A DNA stretch of 64,000 nt from Lutibacter sp. (GCA_030683995.1 JAUXPH010000045.1:105859-169858); one strand, 5' to 3'; counted from the first letter of the stretch, positions 51,603 to 60,900 are shown. Program-made: numbers and translations. Notes: generated by a model not told the origin, from the letters alone.

Positions 51603-53925
51603 TTTTTAATGATTTTAATTCGATTAATAATTCTTCTTTCACGTGCTTAAAAATCTCTTTACAGGAATTTAGAAGTGTTCCGGCATCTTCTAACTCCTTT
51701 TCATCTCTAAATTTTTGAGCCAATATATGTATGATTGGCCCCATTTCTGAAATTCCAAACATCGTAATGCTTGGTTTAATTTTATGGGTGGCTTCATACA
51801 AAGCCTTCCAATTTTTAAGTTTAAATTCCTTATTCACCACTCCAAAAAACTCATTAAAATCTTTGAGAAAGGATTCTATGAGCAATATTAATATAGTGCT
51901 TTCTTCTTGGGTTTCTTCGTGCAAAAATTTAAGATCTATATATTTTTTTACTTCGGTAGTTTCTCCGTCTCCGTTGGAAGTTTCGGCGTATTTCAAATTC
52001 CTTTCTTTAGAAGGTTTTCCGTATTTTTCCAATATCGCATAAAGTTCCTTTGGCTTAAAAGGTTTAAAAATATAGTCCGTCATTCCCGAAGTTTTGGCGC
52101 GGCTAATATCAGCATTGGTGGCATAGGCCGTCATTGCTATGATCGGAATTTTGGCAGCTTTTTTAGAAATGTCATTTTTAATAATTTTTGAAGCTTCATA
52201 GCCATCCATCACCGGCATTTGAATGTCCATCAATATAAGGTCATACATATTTTGTTGCACTTTTTTAACGCCTTCAATCCCATTATTTGCAATATCTACT
52301 TTACATTTCCATCGTTCTAACCTTGTTTTAGCCAACAATTGGTTCGTTTTATTATCTTCTACCAAAAGAATGGATAACTCCAAAGGTTCATCCAAAACAA
52401 ATTCTGATTCAACTTCATTAATATTCACATTCACCAAGTCCTTTTTCAATGGCAGGGTTATTTTAAACACACTGCCTTCTCCAAATATACTTTCAACTTT
52501 GATTGATCCGTTTAACAAACCGACCAATTTTTTTACGATGGTAAGTCCCAATCCCGTGCCGCCATAAATTCTGGAAGTATCGCTCTTTGCTTGTGAAAAT
52601 GCGCCAAAAACCGTATTTATTTTGTTGGAAACAATCCCAATTCCCGTGTCCCTTACCTCAAAATATATTTCTGAAGTGTCGTAAGTTTCATTTAGTTGTT
52701 TTAGGGTCACGCGCACAGACCCTTTGTTGGTGAATTTAACGGCATTTCCAACTAAATTTAGCAAAATTTGTTCTACCCTGGTTGGATCGCCAATGACCTT
52801 TATTGGGGTATTTGGCTCAATTTTAAGGTCTAAAGAAATCCCTTTCTCATCGGCCCTTAATTTCATTAATTTTAAAACGGTATTGAAAGACTTGTGCAGG
52901 TTAAATGGAATCTCTTCAATTTTAAGCTTTTCAGATTCCAGCTTAGAAAGATCGAGCACATTGTTAATCAAAGAAAGTAAAATTTCGCCAGAATTTCGCA
53001 TCGTTTCCATATGCGATCTCTGTTCGGGATTTAGCTCTGTTTCCAGCAACAAATCCGTAAAACCAATGACGGCATTCAGCGGCGTTCTGATTTCGTGGCT
53101 CATATTGGCCAAAAACTCGTTTTTAACTTTTAAAGATTCCTCAGCAAAATCCTTTGCTTTTTTTAATTCAATTTCTGTTGCTATTCTTTGAGTAATATCG
53201 GTTCCAATTGAGATGTAAGTGCTGTTGACACCTTTTGACAACTGCCATTCAATCCATTTATAATCGCCGTCGGCTGTTTTAATTTTTCGTTTGGAAATGT
53301 CGGTAAAATCCTTTTGATTTAAAAAAACATAATTGTAAATGGCATTTTTTACCTGCTCTGCTTCTTGTTGATTTTCATAGGTTAATTTCCACCATTTATC
53401 GCCCATAATGTCATCCACAGGATATCCCAGCATTTTTTCAACAGAGGGTGATGCATAAATGATATTTCCTTCTTTATCGCTCACCATCAGCATAGTTTCT
53501 ACGCTATTTAAGATGGTGTCGGACTGAATTTTGATTTCTTCGGTTTTTTTCCATTCAGAGATGTCAACGCCTCCAGAAACAAAAATATTATTGGCGCCAA
53601 GCGAATCACGCCATTCAATCCATTTCATACTGCCATCCTTACAACGCATTTGCCGATCATAAGGTTTTGGGTCGACCTTAATTTTTCCTGAAGCAATATC
53701 ACAAACTCTTTTTTTGAATAATTGTCCTTCCTCTTTTGTGAAAAAAGTTAAATCCCACCATTTTTCTCCCAAAAGTTGGTCTACTTTATAGCCAATTATT
53801 TTCTCAGTAGCTGGCGAAACGTAAGTAATTCGGCCGGTTCCATCACAAGAAATAATGATTAAATTAATTTCATTTAATAACGATTCGGAAAGTTTTAATT
53901 TTTCAATTTCAGTATCTTTTTTCAA
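51595..53925 (-). CDS. Hybrid sensor histidine kinase (PAS-PAS-HisKA-HATPase-REC-HPt)
   Basis: 776 residues, no membrane segment. Two PAS domains (~10-125 and ~130-250) each end in a PAC-like 'KWIEW' strand. The phospho-acceptor His277 is in 'FLANMSHEIRTPL'. ATP-site motifs are 'NAVKFTNKG', 'DTGIGI' and 'GGTGLGLTI' (to ~462). A REC domain has Asp567 ('LMDIQMP'), and a C-terminal HPt has His714 ('EATHKIKPS'). With the stand-alone REC next door this makes a full four-step phosphorelay, His-Asp-His-Asp. It is the first gene of the polymer cluster and senses a cytosolic cue. Confidence 0.95.
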   Translation of the reverse strand: MKKDTEIEKLKLSESLLNEINLIIISCDGTGRITYVSPATEKIIGYKVDQLLGEKWWDLTFFTKEEGQLFKKRVCDIASGKIKVDPKPYDRQMRCKDGSMKWIEWRDSLGANNIFVSGGVDISEWKKTEEIKIQSDTILNSVETMLMVSDKEGNIIYASPSVEKMLGYPVDDIMGDKWWKLTYENQQEAEQVKNAIYNYVFLNQKDFTDISKRKIKTADGDYKWIEWQLSKGVNSTYISIGTDITQRIATEIELKKAKDFAEESLKVKNEFLANMSHEIRTPLNAVIGFTDLLLETELNPEQRSHMETMRNSGEILLSLINNVLDLSKLESEKLKIEEIPFNLHKSFNTVLKLMKLRADEKGISLDLKIEPNTPIKVIGDPTRVEQILLNLVGNAVKFTNKGSVRVTLKQLNETYDTSEIYFEVRDTGIGIVSNKINTVFGAFSQAKSDTSRIYGGTGLGLTIVKKLVGLLNGSIKVESIFGEGSVFKITLPLKKDLVNVNINEVESEFVLDEPLELSILLVEDNKTNQLLAKTRLERWKCKVDIANNGIEGVKKVQQNMYDLILMDIQMPVMDGYEASKIIKNDISKKAAKIPIIAMTAYATNADISRAKTSGMTDYIFKPFKPKELYAILEKYGKPSKERNLKYAETSNGDGETTEVKKYIDLKFLHEETQEESTILILLIESFLKDFNEFFGVVNKEFKLKNWKALYEATHKIKPSITMFGISEMGPIIHILAQKFRDEKELEDAGTLLNSCKEIFKHVKEELLIELKSLKNE

Positions 53926-53974
53926 TATGCTGTTTAATTTAAAAATGTATTTATTCTTTATGTTCTGTTGGGGG

Positions 53975-53982
53975 CAAAATTA
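53975..53982 (-). promoter_or_regulatory. Putative -7 box for the kinase-led cluster
   Basis: The minus strand reads TAATTTTG (TAnnTTTG), 49 bases upstream of the kinase start. It could drive the whole kinase-to-CYTH run. Confidence 0.45.
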
Positions 53983-54066
53983 ATCTCAAACACTTGTAAA
54001 TATAATTAAATAAAGCATTCAATAAAAATTAAACATAAATACCATTTTAAAATCAGTTTCACTTCC

Positions 54067-54441
54067 TCAAAACATCAAGATTCCCAATACAATTGAAGCA
54101 ACACCAATGGCTATTCCGGTAAAACTAAAAAAACCGGATGAATTTTTGTTATGCCTTTCCACTTTTAAAACTTCCTCTTTTTTAAGAATTGTGGCTACTT
54201 TTTTGCCATTTAGGGTTTTTATGCCTAAATATTTACCGTCGGTAAATTCAATAGATTCATAAATGTATTCATCGCCATTTGTCATAGTCACTTTTACATA
54301 CCCATTTTGCTCAGCCTGGGCAGCCTCATCCAAATTGGTGGATTTCTTATAAGTACTGCAACTTTGCAGCAGCATTAAAACCAACATTAGCATTAAAATT
54401 TTGAGAAAATCTTTATTGAATGATTTTTTAAGAATGATCAT
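54067..54441 (-). CDS. Small lipoprotein of unknown function
   Basis: 124 residues if started at the ATG at 54441; in-frame ATGs at 54474 and 54471 would add up to eleven. A lipoprotein signal ends in 'LLQSC' with Cys near residue 28. The mature part has a small beta domain ('VKVTMTNGDEYIYESIEF', 'KYLGIKTLNGKKVATIL') and a C-terminal hydrophobic helix 'GIAIGVASIVLGILMF'. Lipid anchor plus C-terminal helix is an uncommon combination. No family is recognised. Confidence 0.7.
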   Translation of the reverse strand: MIILKKSFNKDFLKILMLMLVLMLLQSCSTYKKSTNLDEAAQAEQNGYVKVTMTNGDEYIYESIEFTDGKYLGIKTLNGKKVATILKKEEVLKVERHNKNSSGFFSFTGIAIGVASIVLGILMF

Positions 54442-54499
54442 TTTAAGAAAATTTAAAGTTTGGAAAATCATCACAATTTACATTTAATTTGACAAAAAA

Positions 54500-54516
54500 C
54501 AAATTTACCAAATTTA
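54500..54516 (-). promoter_or_regulatory. Two overlapping -7 boxes for the small lipoprotein
   Basis: The minus strand reads TAAATTTG at 54500-54507 and again at 54509-54516, both TAnnTTTG matches, 26-75 bases upstream of the possible starts. Confidence 0.45.
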
Positions 54517-54846
54517 CGGTATTCCAAGCGTTAAATTATACAAATCAATCGCTTAAATAATTTATTTGATTTTTACGCAATTCGTGAATTTTGCTCTATA
54601 TTTGTTATAGAAAATACCCAATAACTTTTTCAATTTTCGGTAATAAAAAATGCTAAATAATGGGTGATATTTTATTTTGAAAAAGAAAATTGTCAATTTT
54701 TTCAGTACATCAAAAACTATGAAAAATGATCGGTATTTAATTTTTTTTAATATCGAATTGCCTGAAGCAGCCAAACAATGTTTCAGAAATTAATTAAATT
54801 GCTTGATTATGATTTCTAACCTCCTAAAAACTTTTAATAATAAAAT
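54517..54846. other. Gap without a supported gene; one orphan -7 box
   Basis: This AT-rich stretch holds TATATTTG at 54597-54604 (+), a good TAnnTTTG match about 240 bases before the next gene. A 24-codon frame at 54719-54793 (+) lies between them, too short to call. A minus-strand frame at 54562-54774 is Lys/Phe-rich and looks like AT-rich noise. Confidence 0.5.
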
Positions 54847-55149
54847 ATGAAAACATTGATTACTTTATTCACCTTATTATCCTTTGTTTTTGTAAAAGAC
54901 CAAGAAACCCTCAGCATTAAAGCAACTTTTTTTGGCCACGAAGAAGGATTCTATTATTTTACGGACTTTAATGACAACAGTTTCTTTTTTGAAGGCGTTG
55001 ATGCTGCTGCCAAAGAAAAATTTGATCTTACCAAAAAAAATTTTATCGGTAAAAAATTTAATATCACTTACAAAATTGAAACCACAAAAGGCGAATATGG
55101 TGAGGAATATTACGCTTCAATTATTGTTGATCTGGTGATGTTAGAGTAA
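54847..55149 (+). CDS. Small hypothetical protein, possibly secreted
   Basis: 100 residues. The first 16 residues ('MKTLITLFTLLSFVFV') look like a signal peptide without a lipobox. The rest is a small acidic domain with aromatic strands 'GFYYFTDFNDNSFFFEG' and 'FNITYKIETTKGEYGEEYYA'. No family is recognised. It sits 73 bases ahead of the ATP-grasp gene on the same strand, so co-transcription is possible. Confidence 0.65.
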   Translation: MKTLITLFTLLSFVFVKDQETLSIKATFFGHEEGFYYFTDFNDNSFFFEGVDAAAKEKFDLTKKNFIGKKFNITYKIETTKGEYGEEYYASIIVDLVMLE

Positions 55150-55222
55150 TTTTTAAATCTTTATTTCATTTATGCTTCAAACTTTATATTTAACATATTT
55201 TAATAGAAAATAGATATTAATT

Positions 55223-56560
55223 ATGAGTAAAATAATTAATCCGTTGAAAGAAACTTCCCCCAATTCAAAAGTAAATGGAACTGTTAAAAAAAATTTCTTG
55301 TTTGTATCGCGTTGGGGCGAATCTTTAGATATTGCCTACGCAACTTTATTAGAAGGAAATCACGTAAAATTATATATCGAAGAAAAACCTTACAGGGAAA
55401 TTGGCTATGGTTTTGTGACAAAAGTGTTGGACTGGAAAAATCACGTTAACTGGGCCGATGTTATTATTTTTGATTATACCGGCTTCGGAAAAGAATGTGA
55501 AGAATTGCGCGATGCCGGCAAAATTGTTTTTGGCGGATCAACATATACCGATAATTTAGAGCTGGACCGAAATTTTGGACAGGATGAACTTAAAAAACAT
55601 AAAGTAAAAACCTTGCCTTGGAAAGAGTTTTTCAATTTTAAGGACGCCATAGCGTATGTTCAAAAAAATCCGGACGCGTATGTCATTAAACCCAGCGGAG
55701 AAACCCAAGAATTTAAACAATTGCTTTTTGTTGGAAATGATGATGAGGGATTAGATGTTATGAGGGTTTTAAAAGCTTATGAAAAATCGTGGGGAAACGA
55801 TTTTGGCACTTTTCAACTTCAGAGAAAAGTTAAAGGCGTTGAAATCTCAGTATCTGCTTTTTTTAACGGCACTGAATTTATTTATCCGCTTAACATTACT
55901 TTTGAGCATAAAAAACTTTTTCCGAAGGAATTGGGTGTTTCCACCGGAGAAATGGGAAGCAGTATGTTTTGGGTAAAAGATTCCCCTATATTTGATGCAA
56001 CCTTGAAAAAATTTGAACCCACTTTGGCCAAAAAAAATTTTAGAGGCCATATCGACCTCAATTGTATTGTAAACGGAAATGGCATTTATCCATTAGAATT
56101 TACCTCCCGCTTCGGATTTCCTCAAATATTTATACAACGCGCCGGAGTTCACGAGCCTTTTGGAAATATGCTTTATAAAATAGCAAACGGCGAAAATTTT
56201 ACCATCAACGTAAAGAAGGGATTTCAAATAGGCGCTTTTGTGGTGGTGCCGCCCTTCCCTTTTGATGATAAAAAAACTTTCAACCTGTTTTCCAAGGATT
56301 CCGTGGTTATTTTCAAAAAAGAAATGAAAGAAGGAATTCACCCAATGCATTTGAAAAAAGTAAATGATGAATGGCTTATAACCGCCGATACCGGCATTGC
56401 GGTATTGGTTACGGGAACAGGCATCACGATGAGAGATGCGCAAAAAATGATGTACAACCGCATTGGAAATCTCATTGTGAATAACTGTTATTACAGAACC
56501 GATATTGGCGACCGTTGGCTGGAAGATTCGGACAAGTTGATGTCTTGGGGTTTGTTGTAA
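55223..56560 (+). CDS. ATP-grasp enzyme, PurD-like
   Basis: 445 residues. The N-terminal pre-ATP-grasp domain starts near residue 24 ('NFLFVSRWGESLDIAYATL'). The middle has 'YVIKPSGETQEFKQLLFVG' (ATP-binding Lys) and 'LQRKVKGVEISVSAFF', and the metal-binding region is around 'GHIDLNCIVNGNGIYPLEFT', which holds the conserved Asn/Glu acids. The layout resembles phosphoribosylamine-glycine ligase, but no purine genes are near, so it may ligate other amine-carboxylate pairs. Substrates are unknown. The gene is followed by dispersed repeats. Confidence 0.75.
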   Translation: MSKIINPLKETSPNSKVNGTVKKNFLFVSRWGESLDIAYATLLEGNHVKLYIEEKPYREIGYGFVTKVLDWKNHVNWADVIIFDYTGFGKECEELRDAGKIVFGGSTYTDNLELDRNFGQDELKKHKVKTLPWKEFFNFKDAIAYVQKNPDAYVIKPSGETQEFKQLLFVGNDDEGLDVMRVLKAYEKSWGNDFGTFQLQRKVKGVEISVSAFFNGTEFIYPLNITFEHKKLFPKELGVSTGEMGSSMFWVKDSPIFDATLKKFEPTLAKKNFRGHIDLNCIVNGNGIYPLEFTSRFGFPQIFIQRAGVHEPFGNMLYKIANGENFTINVKKGFQIGAFVVVPPFPFDDKKTFNLFSKDSVVIFKKEMKEGIHPMHLKKVNDEWLITADTGIAVLVTGTGITMRDAQKMMYNRIGNLIVNNCYYRTDIGDRWLEDSDKLMSWGLL

Positions 56561-56562
56561 AA

Positions 56563-56588
56563 AGTGCCTTAAGTTTGAAGTGCCTAAA
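56563..56588 (+). repeat. Second copy of the AGTGCC-AAGTTTG word
   Basis: Matches 22708-22733 with two mismatches over 26 bases. It starts just after the ATP-grasp stop codon. Confidence 0.5.
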
Positions 56589-56652
56589 GTTTTAAAATAA
56601 CTACTTAATGTTAAAAGAAAAATTATTTAATGGCGCTCAGTGTATCTTATTT

Positions 56653-56727
56653 TTAACTTAGTGCAACTCTGTGAAATAATTATTACACAAAGATTCACAA
56701 AGAGATGCACGAAGGTTCACAAAGAAA
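56653..56727. repeat. Dispersed TTCACAAAG-type repeat
   Basis: GTGCAACTCTGTGAAAT, then ATTACACAAAGATTCACAAAG and GGTTCACAAAG units; related to 48553-48572. It ends ten bases before the GNAT-like gene start. Confidence 0.5.
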
Positions 56728-56737
56728 AATTTAATAT

Positions 56738-57187
56738 ATGGACATCCAATTTAGCAACGCAACCAACAACCCTGAACTGTTTTTTAATATATTGCCCGAA
56801 GATTGGCAAGATCTTATTGTTCCGTATTGGGAAAGCTATAAGGAAGCTGCAAAAATATACGTTTTAAAAGAAAATGGGGAAGTGGTTGCCGGCGGACTCG
56901 TATTCTCAAAAAGCCTGCCCGATATGAGTGATTTTGAGCGTTCCCTTCAATATTTATTCTCTGAAGGCTATTTGTACCTCGGTTTTATTTGGGTTCCGCT
57001 TGAAAAAAGAAACAGAAATTTGGCATCGCAATGGTTAACCTTATTGAAAAAACAAGATCCAACCCAAAAATATTGGCTTACCATTGAAGAGGAATGGCTA
57101 AAACATTTCTATGAAAAAAATGGATTTATATTGATTAAAGAAAGTGATAATGACGATGATAAAGAATGGTTGTATGTGTATCGTTAA
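56738..57187 (+). CDS. GNAT-like acetyltransferase
   Basis: 149 residues. Segments fit a GNAT fold: 'AKIYVLKENGEVVAGGLVF' (strands 2-4), 'YLGFIWVPLEKRNRNLASQW' (acetyl-CoA loop, degenerate: R-N-R-N-L-A instead of Q-x-x-G-x-G/A) and 'WLTIEEEWLKHFYEKNGFIL'. The weak P-loop lowers confidence about activity. Neighbours give no hint of substrate. Confidence 0.65.
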   Translation: MDIQFSNATNNPELFFNILPEDWQDLIVPYWESYKEAAKIYVLKENGEVVAGGLVFSKSLPDMSDFERSLQYLFSEGYLYLGFIWVPLEKRNRNLASQWLTLLKKQDPTQKYWLTIEEEWLKHFYEKNGFILIKESDNDDDKEWLYVYR

Positions 57188-57257
57188 AAAGCCCCCTAAC
57201 CCCCGAAGGGGGAATTAGAAGGTGAAAAAGCCAATCTGAAATAATTCGTAATTTCGT

Positions 57258-57306
57258 CACCCTGAGCGGTGGTTGCTGAGCGAATTCGAAGTAAGCCGAG
57301 GGGCGC
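57258..57306. repeat. CCCTGAGCGG-type repeat, copy 1 of local pair
   Basis: CACCCTGAGCGGTGGTTGCTGAGCG, then a GAATTCGAAGTAAGCCGA tail. It matches 57612-57661 with few differences. It belongs to the same family as the unit inside topB. Confidence 0.65.
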
Positions 57307-57318
57307 AATTCCAGTTGC

Positions 57319-57343
57319 TAGCGCGAGCGTCCCGCTCGTGACT
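57319..57343. repeat. REP-like hairpin, second copy
   Basis: AGCGCGAGCG-TC-CCGCTCGTGACT, related to 27551-27573, and placed between the two copies of the CCCTGAGCGG repeat. Confidence 0.55.
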
Positions 57344-57419
57344 AAGAATTTTGTTGTTAAAGCTAATCGTGTTTTGGCAAAAAAATCAAATAATTTTAAG
57401 GTAAAAATAAAAGGTATGT

Positions 57420-57511
57420 TTTCATCTGCTTATCTTTTATTTTTTATTGGTGCAGATGCCGTTCGCTATTAATCATTCTACTGTGTATCAAAATTTGTTA
57501 TGCTCGTTTCA
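57420..57511 (+). repeat. Second copy of the 92-97 nt block
   Basis: Resembles 1002-1098. The short + frame at 57269-57472 overlaps several repeats and is not treated as a gene. Nothing else is seen in 57188-57670. Confidence 0.5.
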
Positions 57512-57611
57512 TTTTTAGTTTTGGGTTTTGGCACATAATCAATTTTCAAAAAAATCGTAATTCGTAATTCGTAAATCGTACAACATACATCGTACCTCTT
57601 ACATCGTAAAT

Positions 57612-57661
57612 TGACACCCTGAGCGGTGGTTGCAGAGCGAAGTCGAAGTAAGCCGAAGGGC
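57612..57661. repeat. CCCTGAGCGG-type repeat, copy 2 of local pair
   Basis: CACCCTGAGCGGTGGTTGCA, then GAGCGAAGTCGAAGTAAGCCG, next to the 3' end of the PID-CTERM gene. Just before it (57557-57610) lie words of the type ATTCGTAAATCGTA, a simple-sequence tract. Confidence 0.65.
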
Positions 57662-57670
57662 GTAAATCCT

Positions 57671-57871
57671 TTAATTTTTTAATTTTTTCCTTGTGGCATA
57701 AACGCCATAAGCAGTGCCAGCAATTATGAGCAAAGAAAGGCCTCCATCTATTGGCGTTCCGGGTGGTGGAGGGGCGTTTTGTGGCGGCTCTGGAGGTATC
57801 TCCGCAAAAACAGAGACACTTGATAACGACATTAGCACATAGCATAAATATGTTAAGATTTTCCTTCGCAT
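57671..57871 (-). CDS. PID-CTERM type small surface-sorting protein
   Basis: 66 residues with three parts: a signal peptide (~1-23, ending near 'VFA'), a short Pro-rich mature part 'EIPPEPPQNAPPPPGTP', and a C-terminal signal made of 'PIDGGLSLL', a hydrophobic helix and a basic tail 'TRKKLKN'. This matches the PID-CTERM sorting signal of Bacteroidota, which resembles PEP-CTERM and suggests cleavage or anchoring by a dedicated enzyme. Only about 20 residues would remain between the two signals. It lies 110 bases downstream of the giant T9SS protein gene on the same strand. Confidence 0.8.
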   Translation of the reverse strand: MRRKILTYLCYVLMSLSSVSVFAEIPPEPPQNAPPPPGTPIDGGLSLLIIAGTAYGVYATRKKLKN

Positions 57872-57981
57872 TTTTTAGTGTGATTTATCAATAAAATCCC
57901 GGTTTTTTATTTTTAATCAAAAATATTGTTAATTGCGCCAAATAATTTATTTAGCGCAATTAAAATCTATTGCTGAATTAT

Positions 57982-60900
57982 TTATTCAATTATAATTCTT
58001 TTATTGATACTCGCTCCATTTATGGTATTTATTTGAACCACATAAACGCCTGTTGCCAATTTAACGGGCAATGAAATTATTCTTCTGTTAAGATCTTTGT
58101 TCCAGATATTCATAACTTGCCCTATATTGTTATAAACGATTATTCTTCGTATTTCATCTGTGCCATTGTTTTTAATTTGCAATTCGGCACTGGCGTTGTT
58201 CATAAATACGTGATAATTATGGTCTTCAACAACTGGTTCCACTAACAAAATATCTGTTCCTAAATCTTCAGCCACCAATTTTTGATATTTAAAAATTAAG
58301 GCAAATCGGTCTAAATAGGTGCCAGGTTCCAATTCAATTTCAAAAGGTTTGTACGATATATTGTGTGCTTTTCCCGTAAATTTATCTTTGATATGTAAGG
58401 TGACGTTTTCATCAATATATTTGACCTCCTCAATTTTAATGGTCGCCAAACCGGTTTTCGAAATTTTAAGTCCGAGCGGCAATTCTTGATCTTCATCAAA
58501 ATTATTAACCCCCTGAATCACCAATTTGCCTTTGCCAAGCTGCCAAAACATATCTTCCTTGTTCTCTTCATTCAGCGGTGCGTCATAGCCAAAATCAAAC
58601 TGATTGGAAGTATTTTCATCCACACCAACCAATAACGGACGACGATAACCTAATGGAGAATCAAATGTTAACCTAATTTTTGGTCTGCTATCGACAGTTG
58701 TTTCAACATTTGCTGATTTTTTAGACACTGCTGTTTTCATAAATACCGATCCGTTGTTTGCTCCAGTAACGGATTCACGTTGAAATACCCGCTGGCTGTT
58801 TTTAAAGTATAAATTTCCGGGTGCTAATGTAGTTCCTGTACCCGACAAAATTGGTAGCGTTGATTCCACAAAAAATCCTTGACCCACAGGGATATAACGT
58901 TCAGGTATTTTTGAACCCGAATTATTTGTGCTTGCCGTTAATGGAACATTTGATATAGCAACAACACCTCCTGTTAAATTTAAAGTTGCATAACCGCCCT
59001 CATACTCTGCCAATAAATGATTATTTGATAATTCAAAATGATCCCAAAAATAAAGTGCGCCATTAAATACATTGGCACTGCCGGTACAACCTGTACAATC
59101 CTTCAAGTTATTTTTTATAAATTCATTAGCATCCAATGCGGAAGGGTAAGGATTCCCGATCAAATACGTTTGATTGAGATTCAATTGGGTGGTTGTAATA
59201 TCGCCCGAATTGGGTTTTCCAACAAAAACATAATTTTGCATTGCAGTAACACCCGCAGATCCTCCTGTTCCTTTCATCGTATATCCATCTCCTACTTTAA
59301 TTTGACCCCAATACCCAACGTTAACCCACTGATAATAATTAGCCCAAGGGTCGGTACCTATCGTCGCCCTATAAGTCCATATCCATCTGCTGGTTATTTT
59401 TATTGGATTTAAACCATTTGGCGTATCGGCCGAATAAGCCCCATCAACAAAATCAATGGTTCTTGGATTGGCAGAATATGTTCCATCCCTTAAAACATCA
59501 GGAAGTTTATATGGTGCATTATTTGCTGCACCTTGAAGCGTAACAGGCGATGACCAATAATTGTAATTATAACTGTTTTTTTTGCCTTGTTGGTCACGCT
59601 CTATATATCCGGAGCTTGTTGGTTCAAAAATACTTTCGCTAAACTGGGTAGTGCTAAAATTGCCTAATCCATCATAAGTACCATATCTTTTTTGCACCAA
59701 TTGCGATTCTCCAACAAGGTCAATTTGACCGTCAAGTTTTAAATAATGGGTGATCCATAATCCGTGACCAGAATTGTTTTCGTCTTGAGCTCCCGCACCG
59801 GTTATTGTTACTTTATTAGCATCAACTAACAACCCTAATAATGTAATATCTTGTGTATTAGAAATAACATTATGTCCGGTTCTTACAATATTCCAATCAA
59901 TATCTGTTGTTCCATCAATACCTTTACTATTTGGAGCATTCCAAACTATTGGTTGTGTCCAAGTACTCATAGTATTCCAATTACCATCACTTGATGAAGT
60001 ATATGGTATTGGAGCGGTTTGTAGTTGTGGTGATGTAATATTTCTCAATTTACCAGTTACTGTTCCGGCTGTTGGATTTAAATAACCACAACTTATATCG
60101 CTCATTTGGTAGTAGCCCAAAAGATTTGTTGTCCAAGACAATGGGTTAACATCAATTGGTACAATTTTACCTCTTACTAAAGCTCCATTTGCTTCTATTT
60201 CCTGATTCATCATTTGGTGTAATTGATCAGGAGTAAGTGCCACATTCCAAATTCGAAGTTCATCCATCCAACCTGAAAAATAATTTACTGGTTTATTTGG
60301 CGGACTACTTGTTTGATCCATTGCGCCTAAAATGCAATCTAAATTATTTGTTCCTGGAGCTGATTGTCCATTGACAGATTTAACAACTTCAATACCATCA
60401 ATATACATAGTATAGATTCCAGAACCAAAAGTAACAGCGATATGATACCACCTGTTTTCTGAAATTGCATGAGGTGAAACAATTGTTCCTCCATTATTCC
60501 AATTAAATGAAATAATATTCCCAGTTTGTCTTAAATCATACCCATTATTGGCAGTTAAATTATTTCCATCACGTTTTGAAAGAATAGTTTGCATTCCTGT
60601 TACCGAATTTGGTTTTACCCAAACTTCAATGCTAAACGGATTGGTAAGATTATAGTTATTTTTAAAGGTGATGTTGTCATTTACCCCATCAAAATTGATT
60701 TGTGAACAATCGGTTAAAGTAATTTGAACATCATCTGTGCATCCACCTGCCGTCCAAGTTAAAACATAAGTACCTGCATCCCCTGTAAATGTTGCATCAG
60801 GATCTGTATTATTAGGATAGAAAGTTCCAGAGCTGCACGTACTTGGTCCTGATTTAATTGTCCATATTCCTGTTGCTCCGGTTCCTGCGTCATTGTCCGG

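Noticed and set aside
54562..54774. 70-codon minus frame in the gap before 54847
   Set aside because: Its Lys/Phe/Ile-rich composition is expected from AT-rich non-coding DNA; no promoter or family.
54719..54793. 24-codon + frame behind an orphan TATATTTG box
   Set aside because: Too short to judge without expression or conservation data; recorded only as part of the gap description.
57269..57472. 67-codon + frame downstream of the GNAT-like gene
   Set aside because: It crosses three separate dispersed repeats and has no family-like sequence.
57546..57845. 99-codon minus frame overlapping the PID-CTERM gene
   Set aside because: It is in a different frame from the well-supported 66-residue PID-CTERM protein and includes simple-sequence DNA.
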